DNA from: Aureobasidium sp. EXF-3400
Lineage: Eukaryota; Ascomycota; Dothideomycetes; Dothideales; Saccotheciaceae
Assembly (NCBI GenBank): GCA_024195585.1
Contig: SWBL01000042.1
Coordinates: forward strand, 124,001-188,000
Direction: 5' to 3'
Length of the DNA: 64,000 nucleotides
How positions within the stretch are numbered: the stretch's first letter is position 1; each line of letters opens with the position of its first letter. This document shows, piece after piece, positions 33,817 to 45,530 of the stretch. A program made the position numbers and the translations under genes. The notes under the pieces were generated by a model, which worked only from the letters and a program-made list of their open reading frames with translations, was not told the origin of the DNA and ran no database searches.

Positions 33817-34687
33817 TCACACCCGCGTCTCTTGCTGTGCCTTGGTCTGCTCAGGCATGATTTGTGATTGACCGTCTGGTAGAGACTGTTGCTCGGCCTG
33901 TGTTGGTTGAGGCTCTTCATACTCCTGCACAAACAAAGTCAGTTGATACCACTAGAATTGCATGTCGCGCAACGTACCATGAAATCTACCTGCTCGGGCG
34001 TGTACGACGGCTCGCCTTCAGCAGCGAAAAGGTTGACACTGGGGTCAGACTCAGCAAGCATGCGAGCATCTTCCCAAGCGTACCAGCGCTCAGTAAGAAC
34101 GTGCTTAATTGCCCTTTGGGTGAGTTTGACCTTGAAGGCGTCAGAGAGCTTGTACTTCTTTGTGAGTGCACTGGACCTACCTGGAATTCTCTTTCTTCAG
34201 ACTCGTAGTCACCGTAACCTGGCTTCGCCTTTTTTCTTGCATATCTTTCGGTCGCAAGCCTGTTCCTTTCCCGGACACAGACCCACCACAACTTGTGCAA
34301 ATCCTCAAAGTCCTTCGCTCTCAGCTCAACAATAGTCCATGCTCGTCCGTGGCTGCTGTCATAATCGGGAGTTGCAAATGGGTATCTGTCGCGGTTGAAG
34401 AAGCCCCATAGACCGTGATCGGGGTCTACATCGACCTGGGAACGCTGTTTGCTATCGGTGACGGGCTTAGGCAGGTCCTCGGGCTTGACAGAAAGGGTCT
34501 GGCGAGGGCGAAGACCAGTGCGACGAAGGGCAGATACACCTCTGATCCTGTTGCCGTCACGACGAGCGGATGCCGGGCTCGTTGTCGAGAATGAAGAGGT
34601 GAAGAGAGATGGGAGGAGGAATGGCGGCGGTAGGCTCGATTGGCGAATCTGCAAGCCCTGCGAGAAGAGTCTGCTCGGAACAGACAT
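33817..34687 (-). CDS. MRPL4: Mitochondrial large ribosomal subunit protein uL29m
   Basis: Exons 34181-34687, 33990-34130 and 33817-33924 give about 251 residues. The N-terminus is Arg/Ser-rich without acids ([18 protein letters not shown]), a good mitochondrial presequence. The family core follows from [15 protein letters not shown] to [18 protein letters not shown] and [17 protein letters not shown], which is the uL29m/MRP-L47 signature. After the first intron it continues with [20 protein letters not shown]. The C-terminal exon is Gln/Glu-rich and probably disordered. It works in the 54S mitoribosomal subunit near the exit tunnel. It is divergent from the KH-domain gene. Confidence 0.9.
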
Positions 34688-35592
34688 TGTGAAGTTGTAT
34701 GAGGGACGGTTGTGACAGACCGAGGGCTTGACGACGAGTATAGGCCCTTGTCGCGAATGCAGGCGATGAATTAACATTTCCAGCCAGCGCTCTGCACGCC
34801 AAGTCTGCGGTTTTGTGGCCCTTGCACCCTCCTCCACCGACTGCCCTCCGCCGGCTACCCATCCAGCTCCATGTCGTTTCCTCAAGGCCTGTGAAACTCA
34901 GGTGATGGATGCAGTCACTATTGTCATTGATGTAGAGCATGATATGAGAGCAGTTTGAATTGTCATTGATGTTTGTTTCTAGCATCTGCAGAACCTTCAT
35001 GAACTGTCATTGTAGATGTCTCACTAGAACAGCTCAAGCAAACAAGAGGACCGAGACAGAGATAGACAAGAGGTCACAGGTCTCGAGGAGCGCAACGTAG
35101 ATACAAGGCAACAAGGCAAACACAAATGGATATGCAGTAAAGGCGGTCGTGCGAGAAGCACAAGATTGACTTTGATGTTTGCGCTGCACATGGCACTTGC
35201 GACCAACCACATGCGGACAACAGTGGGGTTCGCTCGCAGCTGCCGCCGCGAACCTCCTCACTCTGCGTCCTTTGCTCATCCTCCCCTTCCATCTTGTCTC
35301 GCCATAATCCGCCCTCTCTCTCGACTTGTGTGCACCTCGCTCCTCTCGATCGCCCCTTCCTCCTCACTACCTCTTCTCCTTCCTCGTACGCAAATTCTCA
35401 ATCATCCACCTTCTTGATTGCGCCTGCTAATCGGCCATACAAACACAGTCGCACCTCCTCACGAACCCGCTTTCTTCCACATCTCGACCTTCCTGTCACC
35501 CACCTCACATCCACTCTCATCATCCCACGTCTTGTCTTCGAATCGCCTAGCACCTCGTGTCTCGTCATTCATCGCTCGACCTCTATATCAAC
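34688..35592. promoter_or_regulatory. Divergent promoter region between MRPL4 and the KH-domain gene
   Basis: About 900 bp. 35170-35590 is very C/T-rich and probably the long pyrimidine-rich 5' leader of the KH gene. A short imperfect repeat, TTGTCATTGATGT, occurs at about 34919 and 34957, with a diverged third copy near 35006. No gene is recognised. Confidence 0.4.
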
Positions 35593-36696
35593 ATGTCAGA
35601 CGAACAGCACATTGATGCCGCCCTCGACGGTCTCCACCTCGAGAACAACGAAGATGCCCCTCCTCGCACCGACGACGAATACGCCCTCGCTCAGCTTACT
35701 CTGAGAGCTATCGTCTCCTCTAAGGAAGCAGGCGTCATCATTGGAAAAGCTGGCCAGAACGTCGCCGAGCTCCGCGACAAGACTGGTGTCCGCGCCGGCG
35801 TCAGCAAGGTCGTCCCCGGTGTTCACGACCGTGTCCTGACCGTTCTCGGCCCCTTGGATGCCGTCGCTTCTGCCTACGGTCACGTAGCTGATGGCTTGCT
35901 CAAGGGCGTCCCTCAGCTCGGCATGGGCGGTGTCGCCTCTAACCCCAACACCCACCGTACGTCGCATCACTTCTGTTCCATGTCTCCAACTAATCCCCTT
36001 CTAGCTGTCCGTCTTCTCATCTCGCACAACCAAATGGGCACTATCATCGGTCGCCAAGGTCTCAAGATCAAGCAAATCCAGGACGCTTCTGGAGTTCGTA
36101 TGGTCGCCCAGAAGGAAATGCTTCCCCAGTCAACCGAGCGCATTGTTGAAATCCAAGGCACACCTGACGGCATCCAGAAGGCTGTCTGGGAGATCGGCAA
36201 GTGCCTGGTCGACGACGAACAGCGTGGCTACGGCACCATCCTCTACAACCCTGCCGTCAGAGTCTCCGGTGGTGCTAGTGGTGCCCCTGCTAGCAACGGC
36301 TCTTCGTACCCCTCTGGTGGCCGCTCTTACAACCGCACCGGCAACGGCACCGACTTCAGCGATGCCCCTGCCGCCTACACACGTCGCGACTCTGCTCCCC
36401 GCGCTCCCGCACCTATCGCTGCCGAAGACGATGAGGACATTCAAACCCAGAACATCAGCATTCCTGCCGACATGGTTGGTTGCATCATTGGTCGTGGAGG
36501 CAGCAAGATCTCTGAGATCCGCAAGAGCTCCGGCGCTCGTATCTCAATTGCCAAGGCCCCCCATGACGAGTCTGGCGAGAGGATGTTCACTATTACTGGA
36601 TCCTCAAGTGCCAACGAGAAGGCCCTTTACCTGCTTTACGAGAACCTTGAAGCCGAGAAGATGAGAAGAAGCCAGATGCCTCCTCAGGATGCTTAG
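35593..36696 (+). CDS. Three-KH-domain RNA-binding protein (PCBP/hnRNP K-like, Pbp2/Hek2 type)
   Basis: Exons 35593-35956 and 36005-36696. The 48-nt intron (GTACGT donor, CTAAT branch, CTAG acceptor) is in frame and free of stops. The product is about 351 residues with three KH domains, each marked by a GxxG loop: GKAG (51-54), GRQG (137-140) and GRGG (284-287). The linker between KH2 and KH3 is Gly/Ser/Tyr/Arg-rich. The arrangement of two KH domains, a linker and a third KH is that of PCBP/hnRNP K and of yeast Pbp2/Hek2, which bind C-rich single strands in mRNA or telomeric DNA. I chose the ATG at 35593 because upstream in-frame codons lie in the C/T-rich leader. Confidence 0.9.
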   Translation: MSDEQHIDAALDGLHLENNEDAPPRTDDEYALAQLTLRAIVSSKEAGVIIGKAGQNVAELRDKTGVRAGVSKVVPGVHDRVLTVLGPLDAVASAYGHVADGLLKGVPQLGMGGVASNPNTHRTSHHFCSMSPTNPLLAVRLLISHNQMGTIIGRQGLKIKQIQDASGVRMVAQKEMLPQSTERIVEIQGTPDGIQKAVWEIGKCLVDDEQRGYGTILYNPAVRVSGGASGAPASNGSSYPSGGRSYNRTGNGTDFSDAPAAYTRRDSAPRAPAPIAAEDDEDIQTQNISIPADMVGCIIGRGGSKISEIRKSSGARISIAKAPHDESGERMFTITGSSSANEKALYLLYENLEAEKMRRSQMPPQDA

Positions 36697-37936
36697 TTCG
36701 CCCATGTCTCTGCACCTGCGCATGCTTGATTTATTGTCTTTGGGGATGCGCTGTCTTGTGTCTTTTCAGAAAAGTTTCTTTTCAGTCACATCACCTTGCG
36801 CCTCTGTCCTCTATCACCCATGGTTGCTCGCCACGACAACTAATATCTCAATTCTCGCTACTCTTTCTTACCTTTCTTAACCCCGACATCCCTTGTACGT
36901 GGCCGCTTCTTCCTTCTCCCGAGGGTGCACCAGTCACTGCCTCATCCGATGACGATTTGACGAAATTCGCTTTTTCTTCTTTTGACTGCAACCACACAAG
37001 CATTTCTGTCTTGCCGGACCGACCCAAATCCTTTCTTACTCCTCGTCAGATGGAAACATCGCATGAGATCCAGAGGGTTTGAGGAACGGTTTGGGTGTAC
37101 TAGGGATGTTCTTGTTGTTTTTCTTTTTCCCTTTTTCCTGCATGCGGAGGCGATTGCTTCGATTATAGCTCGATACCATTTCTATACTTTCATGTAGAAA
37201 AAAGTCATTCCCCGAAGAGGGAAAAGTGCTACGTTCACCTCATGCTTTACACAACCGTGATTCGGTGACGCTGACTGTGGTGCAAGTTTTAGACATGTTG
37301 AGATCTTCTCGAGCACCCGTCTGCTGAAATGTCGCTACACGAAGATGAAGGCAACACAACCAATGAAGCTCTCAGGTCATAGAGACTATGCGTAGACGTA
37401 TCGCACTTCCTCCCTCTCTCCTCCTTTGTTTTTATTCGGCGATCCCATGTCCCTTCAGTCACATTTGTACCGTCCCAAGATGGTGTTGCTGAGCCAGCTT
37501 TCCAGAGACCACTTCATCATTTCTACATTTTGCGATCTAGTACACCACAACTCGCTGCTGCGCACACCGAAACAATACGGCATATATAGTCCATGAGCTT
37601 CCTTACTATAGTCTGTTTAGATATACAAATTTGTCGATGTGGCTGTCGTTTCTGGCGAAATGGTGCTTTGAGGCATTGATAATGGTATCACCCTGTCACA
37701 CACGCTTCAATAACATTGCTCGACAAAGAAATCGATGAGAAGGACAAAGGCTTTACGGCAATGGTCTACTACTATATCAATACTGCTCAAACAACCATCT
37801 CTACTCCCTTCTATAGTTTCCGAACAAATGAAGACACACATACAACATGGACATAAATCCGCCACAATCTGTGGTATCGCAAAACCTTTGATACAGAATA
37901 AATGACATACAAAAAAACAAGAACACTACTAATTCT
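36697..37936. other. Intergenic region between convergent genes
   Basis: 1.24 kb between the stop codons of the KH gene and PAN1. The first 500 bp are T-rich 3' UTR-like sequence. No coding frame, tRNA or repeat is recognised. Confidence 0.4.
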
Positions 37937-40900
37937 CTAACCCAAGACACGACCGGCAGTGGCCGAAGTACTCCTATCCTTCGTGACTGTCTTCTTAAGT
38001 CCCTTACCCAGCTGGATCTCTCCCAACAAGCCAGAAATGTTAGGTTTGGCACCGCCTCCAGCTGCAGGAGCCGAAGGCATGGGAGGAGGTGGGGGCGCGC
38101 CGCCAGCAGGCATAGGAGGTGGTGGAGGAGCACCGCCTGTGGGCATTGGAGGAGGAGGTGGTGCGCCAGTAGAAGGCATTGGCGGTGGTGGTGGGGGAGC
38201 AGGTGGCACAACGCCGCCTTCTGGCATGGGTGGTGGAGCAGGCACGTCGGGTGTTGGTGGAGGGAGCGGTGGCAAGGTTGCAGGAGGCACGGGTGAGGCA
38301 GAAGCAGGCGAACTGTTCTCCATGGCCGATAGTGGGCGTGGTGGTGCCATAGTTCCAAAGAGCATTGAGGCGAGTTGTTTCGCGCTGCCACCAGTGGGAC
38401 CATCGTCGTCCTCGTCGTCAGAGGACTCGGAATTGACAACAGACCAATCATCGTCATCTGCTGGTTTGGCAGTGCGACGCGCCGACGGCGCTGCGGGCTC
38501 AGGTAGGGCAGTCTTGTTGGTATCCTGCTGGGTGAAACGGTGGAAAGGGTTGGTATCAGCGGCAGCAGGCGCTGCTATAGGTGCAGAAGGAGCCGCGGGC
38601 TGGTTCATGCTTCTGAAGAACGGATTCTTCGATTCCTCTGGAGGACTGATGACCGTGGTGGGCACCGGTGGAGGGGCAGGAGCGCTCGGAGGTGCAGGTG
38701 CAGCTTCGACTGGAGGTGCGGGAGACACTTCTCTCGGGAGCTCCTGGCTAGCAGCGGGCGTGCTTTCCATAGGAGTAATGGTCTGAGGTCCATCGTCATC
38801 GTCCGAGCTGTCGTCGTTCATGCTCTCAAGCTGCAGCTGTAATTGTCGCTCTCTTTCCCTAGCAGCTTCGATTTCAGCACGTTGAGCAGCAAGACGAGCT
38901 TCCTTCTCTTCGGCCTCCTTGGAAGCTGCTTGTCTCCTTTTCTTCTCCTCTGCCTTCTTGAGTTTGCCCTGACGGACTTGCTCTTCGAGTGCGCGAAGAC
39001 GTTCAGCAGCAGCCTCGCGCTCTTTGCGGAGCTCTTCTTCTTGACGACGCTCCTCATCCTCAAGTTCCTTGGTCTCCGATGCTTGAGCTGACTGTTGCTC
39101 TTTGATGGCCTGCTCCATTTGCTGCTGCTCGAATCTGTGAGCCTCGGCCTTGGCTTGCTGCTCCTCTTGCTTGCCAACAGAGTCGCCACGGTTCTTGCGA
39201 GGTGCAGGAGCAGGAGGTGCCTTCTTCCCGAGAGACTTCTCAGGGGTTGGAGGTGCAATACTTTCTCCAGCCAGTCTCTGCTGTCTCTCCTCCTCTCTGC
39301 GGGCATCTTCCTGTTCCGCCTGGCGCAAGCGATCTTCACGTTCCTTACGCTCACGCTCCTGGCGCTGCTGTGCAGACTCGCCAGGCTTGGTGGGTGCTCT
39401 CAAACCCAATGCAGCAAGACGTTCGGCCATGCGTTGCTCAGCTTGTTGCTTGATGAAAGCGGCGCGATCCTCTGCAGTCTTGTAAGTGTTGTAAGACCCT
39501 CCACGAGGTGTTTCACTTCTAGGTGCGGGACTCTCGACACGAGCGCTACCACTACGGCTGACCTCTTCTGCGCGTGGTGACGCGACACGATCACGAGTGC
39601 TAGGAGTCCTGTGGAAGGTCAGAATATCCACCAAAAGCACGAACCTAGCAACTTACTCGTCCTTTCTAATGCGAGCAGTTCTGCTGCTTCTTTGCATCTC
39701 GTAGATGAAATCCTTCACCTCATCTTCAACGCCAAGACCATCTTCCCATCTTCTTCTCTCATGCTCGGTCGCAGCGTCTTCGACGCCTTCCTTCAGACTA
39801 GCCTCGATAGTTCTGCTGAATTCAGTGACAGAGTCCTCGACATCGCGCACCATTCTCTCGTTCTCTTCTCTTTCAAGGCGGACACGGTTACTCTCATCTT
39901 CCAATCTCTTGGCAGCACCAGCACCATCATCACCCGAAGCAGCAGCAGGAGCAGGCTTGCCTGTGAGCGCGGCAGAACGAGCTTGCATCATTGCCCTGGC
40001 TCTTGCCTTGAGGCGATCAGATTCAGTCACAGCTCCTCCAGGTCCAGTACCCACAATAGCAGGAGCTGAGCTGGGGTTAGCCTTAGCATCCTTGAGGCGG
40101 AACAATTCTAGCTGAGCATCTGCAATGGCCCTCTCGCAGCGTCGCACGTGAGAAGCCAACTCAGGTAGGCGATCGGATAAGGTCTGAAGTTGTCTCTTAA
40201 GCGCTCTACGTTCAGCATCCGAGTCGGTAGTGCGGAACCCAGAATTTGGGTGGCCATCGATATCTTCTTGAATGCGACGAATGCGTCTGTAGAGCTCATC
40301 TGCTTCCTTGCGATCCTTGCGATCAAGGGCATCCTCCTCGTCGGCTCTGCCCTCGTCCTCGAAGTCCATGGCGTCAAGGAGGACCTGTTTCTCACGAATG
40401 GCCTTCTTTAATTGATCAACCGACATCTCTTCCGCAGGCTTCTCTTGAGCAGGAGAGGCAGTACGACCAGGATCGCCTGTGCGGCGACGTGCAGATGAGC
40501 GGTAGCCAACGTCCTCATCGTTGTTCTTATAAACGGTGGCATCCTTGCGAGGTCCGGCAATGCTTGCACCTGCACCTGCGAAAGAGTGGTTCTTTAGGTA
40601 GCTGACACCAGTCTTCTGAGGCTGCAAAAATGCGCCAGTGCTTCTTCTTGATTGTGCATCATGTGAGAGATGCGATTTCATGGTTCCAATGGCATCGTTG
40701 AGGTTTCGAGTAGAAGGAGGCACAAGCTCAGCAGGGAGCTTGGCTGGCACAGGATAACCGTTCAGTCTGCGGTAGATCAAATGCATGGCTACAGCAAATT
40801 CGTCAAGATTGAGCTTGCCTCTGTTATGAGGGTCTGACAGGGTCCAGATGCGTTCGAGGTCGTCCTTCTCGAGACCACTCTGACCGAAGATCTCGATTGC

Positions 40901-42250
40901 TGTGGCACCGCTAATTGCGCCTTTGCTCAAACCATCCCAAGCCTTGAACATGTCATCGTAGATTTTCTTCTCATCCTTGGTGATAGCCCATGGAACTGTG
41001 GCATTACCACGGAGTCCAGCAGTGCTGAAGCCCGTCTCGCGACCAGGTTGAGGCATCATTTGTTGTTGAAGAGCTTGCAAATTGGGCAGACCAGAAGCAG
41101 GGGCATTGACAAGACCCCACTGACCAGGACGACCGGTGGGCTGAGCATTCAAAGGTGCGATGGGGAAACCAGTAGGCTGTGGCGACAAGCCCTGACCAAA
41201 TCCAGTGGGCATGGAAGGCATAGGAGGACGAGGACCAGTGTATCCCGTGGCTTGAGGTTGGAAGCCAGTCTGTTGAGGCTGGAGGCCAGTAGGCTGAGGT
41301 TGGAAAGGTTGCGACTGGTAACCGGTGGGTTGAGGCTGGAAGCCAGTGGGTTGAGGGTTCAGTTGCGACAGAAGCTGGCTATTCGAAGCCTGAGGCTGAG
41401 GTGCCTGGATAGTGGGGACTTCGGGGAAGCTGGGTGCATTGCTTGCAGGCTGCGAGGCGGGCTGTGCATCGGCAACACCGAACGAGATGATATCGACCAT
41501 GCTAGAAACCTCATTCAAAACTCTTTCAGGAAGCTGGGCAGGGAGGTCCTTTCCGGTGAGCTTCAGGTTGCACAAGTACATGGCCAAGGCAAACTCTGGG
41601 AAGAGCAATTGACCAGACTTGGTGGTATCCGAGAGCATCCAAATCTGGGACAAGGCGTCGCCGGGAAGTTTTGAACGAAGGAGAAGGTCCTTGGCCTTGT
41701 CACCAGATAGAGCCTTGTCATTTCCAACGGCAGATTTGAAGAGCTGCTCGAACTTGGACTGGTCCTGAGCGGTGATGAAGGACAGACGGATGTTCGGGAT
41801 CTTGGAGGATTGAGACGAGGTCTGGGTAGGTTGGGACTGTTGACGAGCAGGAGTGGTACGGAAAGAGTCGGCCATCTGTGACGAAGTCATGCTGGTAGGC
41901 TGAGGTCGCTGCGGAGGGGCGGCAGTCGGCTGGGGCGATTGAAACTGCTGCTGCTGCGGCGGTTGCTGCTGTTGCTGCTGAGGAGGATAGCCGGTATACT
42001 GGGGCATGAGACCACCCTGGAAATGGTTCTGCTGAGGCTGCTGCTGTTGCGGTGGGTAGCCAGTGGCCTGTGGCTGTAGAGACTGTTGCTGCTGCTGCAT
42101 GGGAGGCATGCCGGTGTATTGCGGCTGCATGTAACCTGTAGGCTGAGGGCCGAAGCCACTGAAAGACTGCTGGGGTTGCTGGCCATATTGCTGCTGGCCT
42201 GGACGGCCTTGATTGGTACCGCCCAGGTACGAGTTTGAGCCCGAGAACAT
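37937..42250 (-). CDS. PAN1: Actin/endocytosis scaffold PAN1
   Basis: Exons 39657-42250 and 37937-39608, joined by a 48-nt intron, encode about 1421 residues. The N-terminus is Gln/Pro-rich with many QPTG, QATG and QYTG motifs of the Prk1/Ark1-kinase target type. EH domain 1 lies at about residues 150-250 ([20 protein letters not shown]) and EH domain 2 at about 425-515 ([20 protein letters not shown]). A long coiled coil and a Glu/Arg/Ala-rich region follow, then poly-proline stretches, and finally a short WH2-like end ([18 protein letters not shown]). Pan1 forms a complex with End3 and Sla1, activates Arp2/3 at endocytic sites and is controlled by phosphorylation of the QxTG motifs. The intron holds an immediate in-frame stop, so retention would truncate the protein. 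Confidence 0.93.
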
Positions 42251-42456
42251 GGTCGTTGACCGTCGCGTTCAAGAGGAAGTCGAGATTGGGCAACGCAACC
42301 TCCGCGTCCGCAACTGCCACGAGGAAGGAGCAACCATTCTGGTCCGTGCACGACCCATGTCAAGGGCCCACGTCACCGATTGTTCGAGGGCTTGACTTGC
42401 ATGTGAAGGCCGACCCTGGTCTACTCCTACAAGCAGTCACAACTACCACAATCACC
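42251..42456. promoter_or_regulatory. Divergent promoter between PAN1 and the small coiled-coil gene
   Basis: 206 bp separate the two start codons, so both promoters must be packed in this segment. No TATA box is seen. Confidence 0.4.
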
Positions 42457-42752
42457 ATGCCGCCCAAGCAGAACGGAGAGACAGAGCACGACCTGCAGGA
42501 TGCCGACTTTGCCAAGGTACGAGAACATGCAGTCAGGCCATCTTCTCTGACCTGACTGAAACGACTTTCCAGGCATTCCAGGAACTCAGCCGCGGCGAAC
42601 AAACTGCCACCGCTCTCGAGAACCACCTTTCTGCTCTCGAAGCAAAGATAGACGAACTCCTCGCTGCCACCGGTCAACAAGATCATTCCGATTCTTCCTC
42701 CACACAATCCAATGGCACAACTCACAACCCAAACACTCAATCTGGCTCATGA
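42457..42752 (+). CDS. Small helical protein (79 residues), unknown function
   Basis: Two exons, 42457-42516 and 42573-42752, with a 56-nt intron (GTACGA donor, CTGAC branch, TTCCAG acceptor). The spliced protein starts MPPKQNGETEHDLQDADFAK and continues AFQELSRGEQTATALENHL and SALEAKIDELLAATG, a clear amphipathic helix that could form a coiled coil. It ends in a Ser/Thr/Asn-rich tail. Each exon alone is too short to stand out, but splicing gives a clean frame with good composition. I do not recognise the family. Confidence 0.7.
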
Positions 42753-42966
42753 TCTGCCCGCCTGTCCCACCTCAACTCAAGCCAGCTACACATAGCAGCC
42801 TAACAACAATAAAATTGGGGCCACATCTCGTAGACGTCGTCAAAAACATCATTCCTACAGTACTAAGAGCCAGATGGCCGGTACCAGTCTCGTAGAGACG
42901 TCATGTATATATAAAGAGCTCGGTCTATGTCGAATCTGCGCGCGTTTGGGTATCATTTGTCGCCTT

Positions 42967-44206
42967 TCAAAGGCCTCCAACAGTCGTGGGCTTCACCTCA
43001 GATCCAGAAGCCGCAAAGATATCCTCGAAATGGAACACTCCATCTGCTCCCTTCTCTACCACTCCCTTCTCAGTCACGACTCCATCGATCAATTCTGCCG
43101 GCGTAACGTCGAAAGCAGGGTTCCATACGTCAATCCCATTGGCAGCAATGCTGACCGTCTCGATCTGCTTCAGATCAAGCGATGCTCCCTTGACGCAGGG
43201 GCCCTTGATCATCGTCATCTCCTTGCCTGCTCTCTCTTCAATCACAATGTCTGCTCCAGACTTGGTCTCAAGATCGATGGTAGTGCGCGGTGCTGCTACC
43301 AAGAATTTGACTCCGTGGTGCTTGGCCAAGATTGCCAACGAGTAGGTACCGATCTTGTTGGCAGTGTCTCCGTTGGCGGCGACGCGGTCGGCTCCAACCA
43401 CGATAGCAGCAATGTTCTCAGTAGGTCCCTTGAGACGGAGCAATGCAGCAGCCATCGAGTCTGTCACCAGAGTTGCAGGGATCTTGTCATGAACCAGTTC
43501 AAAAGCAGTCAGACGTGATCCTTGGTTGTAAGGTCTGGTTTCGCTGCAGAAAGCTCTCTTGAGTGATCCTCTGGCGTGAACAGAACGGATGACTCCGAGA
43601 GCAGTACCATAACCAGCAGTTGCCAGAGATCTCAATTAAAATCAGTATGTGAAGTGCATGATTATGTGTAGTAAAAACTCACCCAGTGTTACAATGAGTC
43701 AAGATGCTGACCTGGTCCTTACCTCCAGCAGCATTCTTGAGAATCCAGTCGGCACCGTGCTCACCAATGGCCTTGTTATCCGAAACGTCGTCAACGAGCA
43801 TCTGTTCTGCGGCCTTGACATACGCGTCCTTGACAGAAGGACCCGAAGCATCTTGTGCTCTGGCAGCACTCTGCACAATCTTCTGCAGTTTTCTGGCAGC
43901 GTCTGCCAAGTTTACAGCAGTAGGTCTGCTAGTGACCAGGTACTCAAGCTTCTCCTTGATGAAGATCTCAACCTCTTCGGCAATTTTTGAGAGCTCGTTC
44001 TTCCCAGCGATGAGTTCCAGTTCGACGGCCAGACCAAGGGCAGCAACGATAGCAATGGCTGGAGCGCCACGAGTTCTCATCTCCTTGATGGCGTGCCATG
44101 CATCCTGAGCAGACTTGACCTCATCGTAAACTTCTGTATGAGGCAGCTGGAGCTGGTCTAGAATGTCCAGCTTGCCGCGGCTGTACTTGATTGCTTCAAG
44201 AACCAT
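42967..44206 (-). CDS. MRI1: Methylthioribose-1-phosphate isomerase
   Basis: Exons 43684-44206 and 42967-43631 (52-nt intron, GTGAGT donor) give about 395 residues. MRI1 converts 5-methylthioribose-1-phosphate to the ribulose form in the methionine salvage pathway and belongs to the eIF2B-alpha-like isomerases. The diagnostic pieces are [20 protein letters not shown] near residue 45, the catalytic Cys in [19 protein letters not shown] (about residue 171), spanning the splice junction, and the catalytic Asp region [20 protein letters not shown]. The length is normal. It is divergent from the aldo-keto reductase. Confidence 0.95.
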
Positions 44207-44569
44207 GGTTGATGTGATTGTTATGGGATTTTGTTAAATGGATGAGCAGCGCGTTTGCCGAATTTCTCTGCCCCGCCAAAATGTTGATTTCTGCCCCGCT
44301 GAATGGACCTTGACAAGCACTCGTTGCCTTCAGAGACAACCATGGTTGCCATCAAGGCTAGTCATGATTGCCATCAGATGGCATCTCCAAATGGTCCACG
44401 ATGGTCCCACACCTTACCGCGCGCTTAGTGTCGTCATTACTTTGTAGCTAGCTCCAATATTTGTTGACCCCTCATGCATGGCTGAGAGGCCATGTCGCCT
44501 CTACATCGTCTCTCAGCTCTTTCAAATCACTTACTTGGTTCTACAAAGCTTCAGACTCGCGCCTTCACC
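44207..44569. promoter_or_regulatory. Divergent promoter between MRI1 and the aldo-keto reductase
   Basis: About 360 bp to the preferred reductase start. The last 78 bp (44492-44569) are themselves open and in frame with the reductase and encode a presequence-like peptide (see findings). No TATA box is evident. Confidence 0.4.
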
Positions 44570-45530
44570 ATGTCTTCCCAATTCACTCTTCAGACTACCT
44601 TGCCTCTGCCAAACTCGTCGGTCAAGATCCCCGCCCTCGGTTTCGGTGTCTACCAGTCGCATGGCCCTACTTGCAAGAAGTCGTGTTTGACTGCCCTTGA
44701 GGCCGGTTACCGTCACATTGACAGCGCACAATACTACGCCAACGAGCAGTTGGTCGGTGATGCTGTCAAGGAATCCAACGTTGACCGCAAGGACGTCTTC
44801 ATTACCACCAAGATCCTGACCCCAGGCAAGGATGAGGAGGAGACATACCAATCGCTCGTCGAGAGTGTGAACAAGATCGACCAGGGCGGCTACGTCGACT
44901 TGTTCCTGATCCACAGCCCTAGCTCTGGTCCCCAGGGCAGAAAGACCATGTGGACTGCTCTCGAGAGATTGTACAAGGAGGGCAAGGCCAAGGCTATCGG
45001 TGTCAGCAACTTTGGCAAGGGCCAAATTGAGGAGTTGAAGTCGTTCGCCAAGGTCTGGCCGCCGCATGTCAACCAGATCGAGGTATGTTGAAACCAAGAC
45101 ATACTATTGGTTTGTAGAATGCTAATAGGCCTTCTAGCTGCACCCCTGGAACCAGCAACGTGTGGCTGTCGAGTACTGTCAAGCCAACAACATCATCGTT
45201 GAGGCCTACTGCCCCCTGGTCCGCAACCAGAAGGCCGACGACCCCACGTTGAACTCGCTGGCCCAGAAGTACAAGAAGTCAACTGGTCAGGTCTTGATCC
45301 GTTACTGCTTGCAAAAGGGATGGGTAAGTCAATTTGGGATCATCTATTGCGCACTTGAAGGGTGATGCTGACGAGCTTTTCAGGTTCCTCTTCCCAAGAG
45401 CGACACTCCCAGCAGAATCAGGGACAACGCCGACATTTACGACTTTGAAATTAGCAAGGAGGACATGAGCAAACTTGACGATCTAGACCAGGGCGCTGCA
45501 GGCGCCATCGTACAAGCCGTGGACAACTAG
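44570..45530 (+). CDS. Aldo-keto reductase
   Basis: Exons 44570-45082, 45138-45323 and 45384-45530 (introns of 55 and 60 nt) encode about 281 residues, normal for the superfamily. The signature GYRHIDSAQYYANEQLVGDA holds the catalytic Asp51 and Tyr56. Lys81 lies in FITTKI and His115 in DLFLIHSP, completing the Asp-Tyr-Lys-His tetrad. AIGVSNFGKGQIEEL and VPLPKSDTPSRI, the latter for the NADPH phosphate, are also present. The protein reduces carbonyl compounds with NADPH; the substrate cannot be told. An upstream in-frame ATG at 44492 would add a 26-residue, Arg-containing, acid-free leader. Confidence 0.92.

Noticed and set aside
37959..38786. 275-codon Gly-rich frame opposite PAN1
   Set aside because: It mirrors the poly-proline region of PAN1 (GGN codons opposite CCN).
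41050..42250. CAG/CTG-rich repeats in PAN1 as a CRISPR or satellite array
   Set aside because: They are coding poly-Gln and QPTG repeats in a confident exon, without spacer structure.
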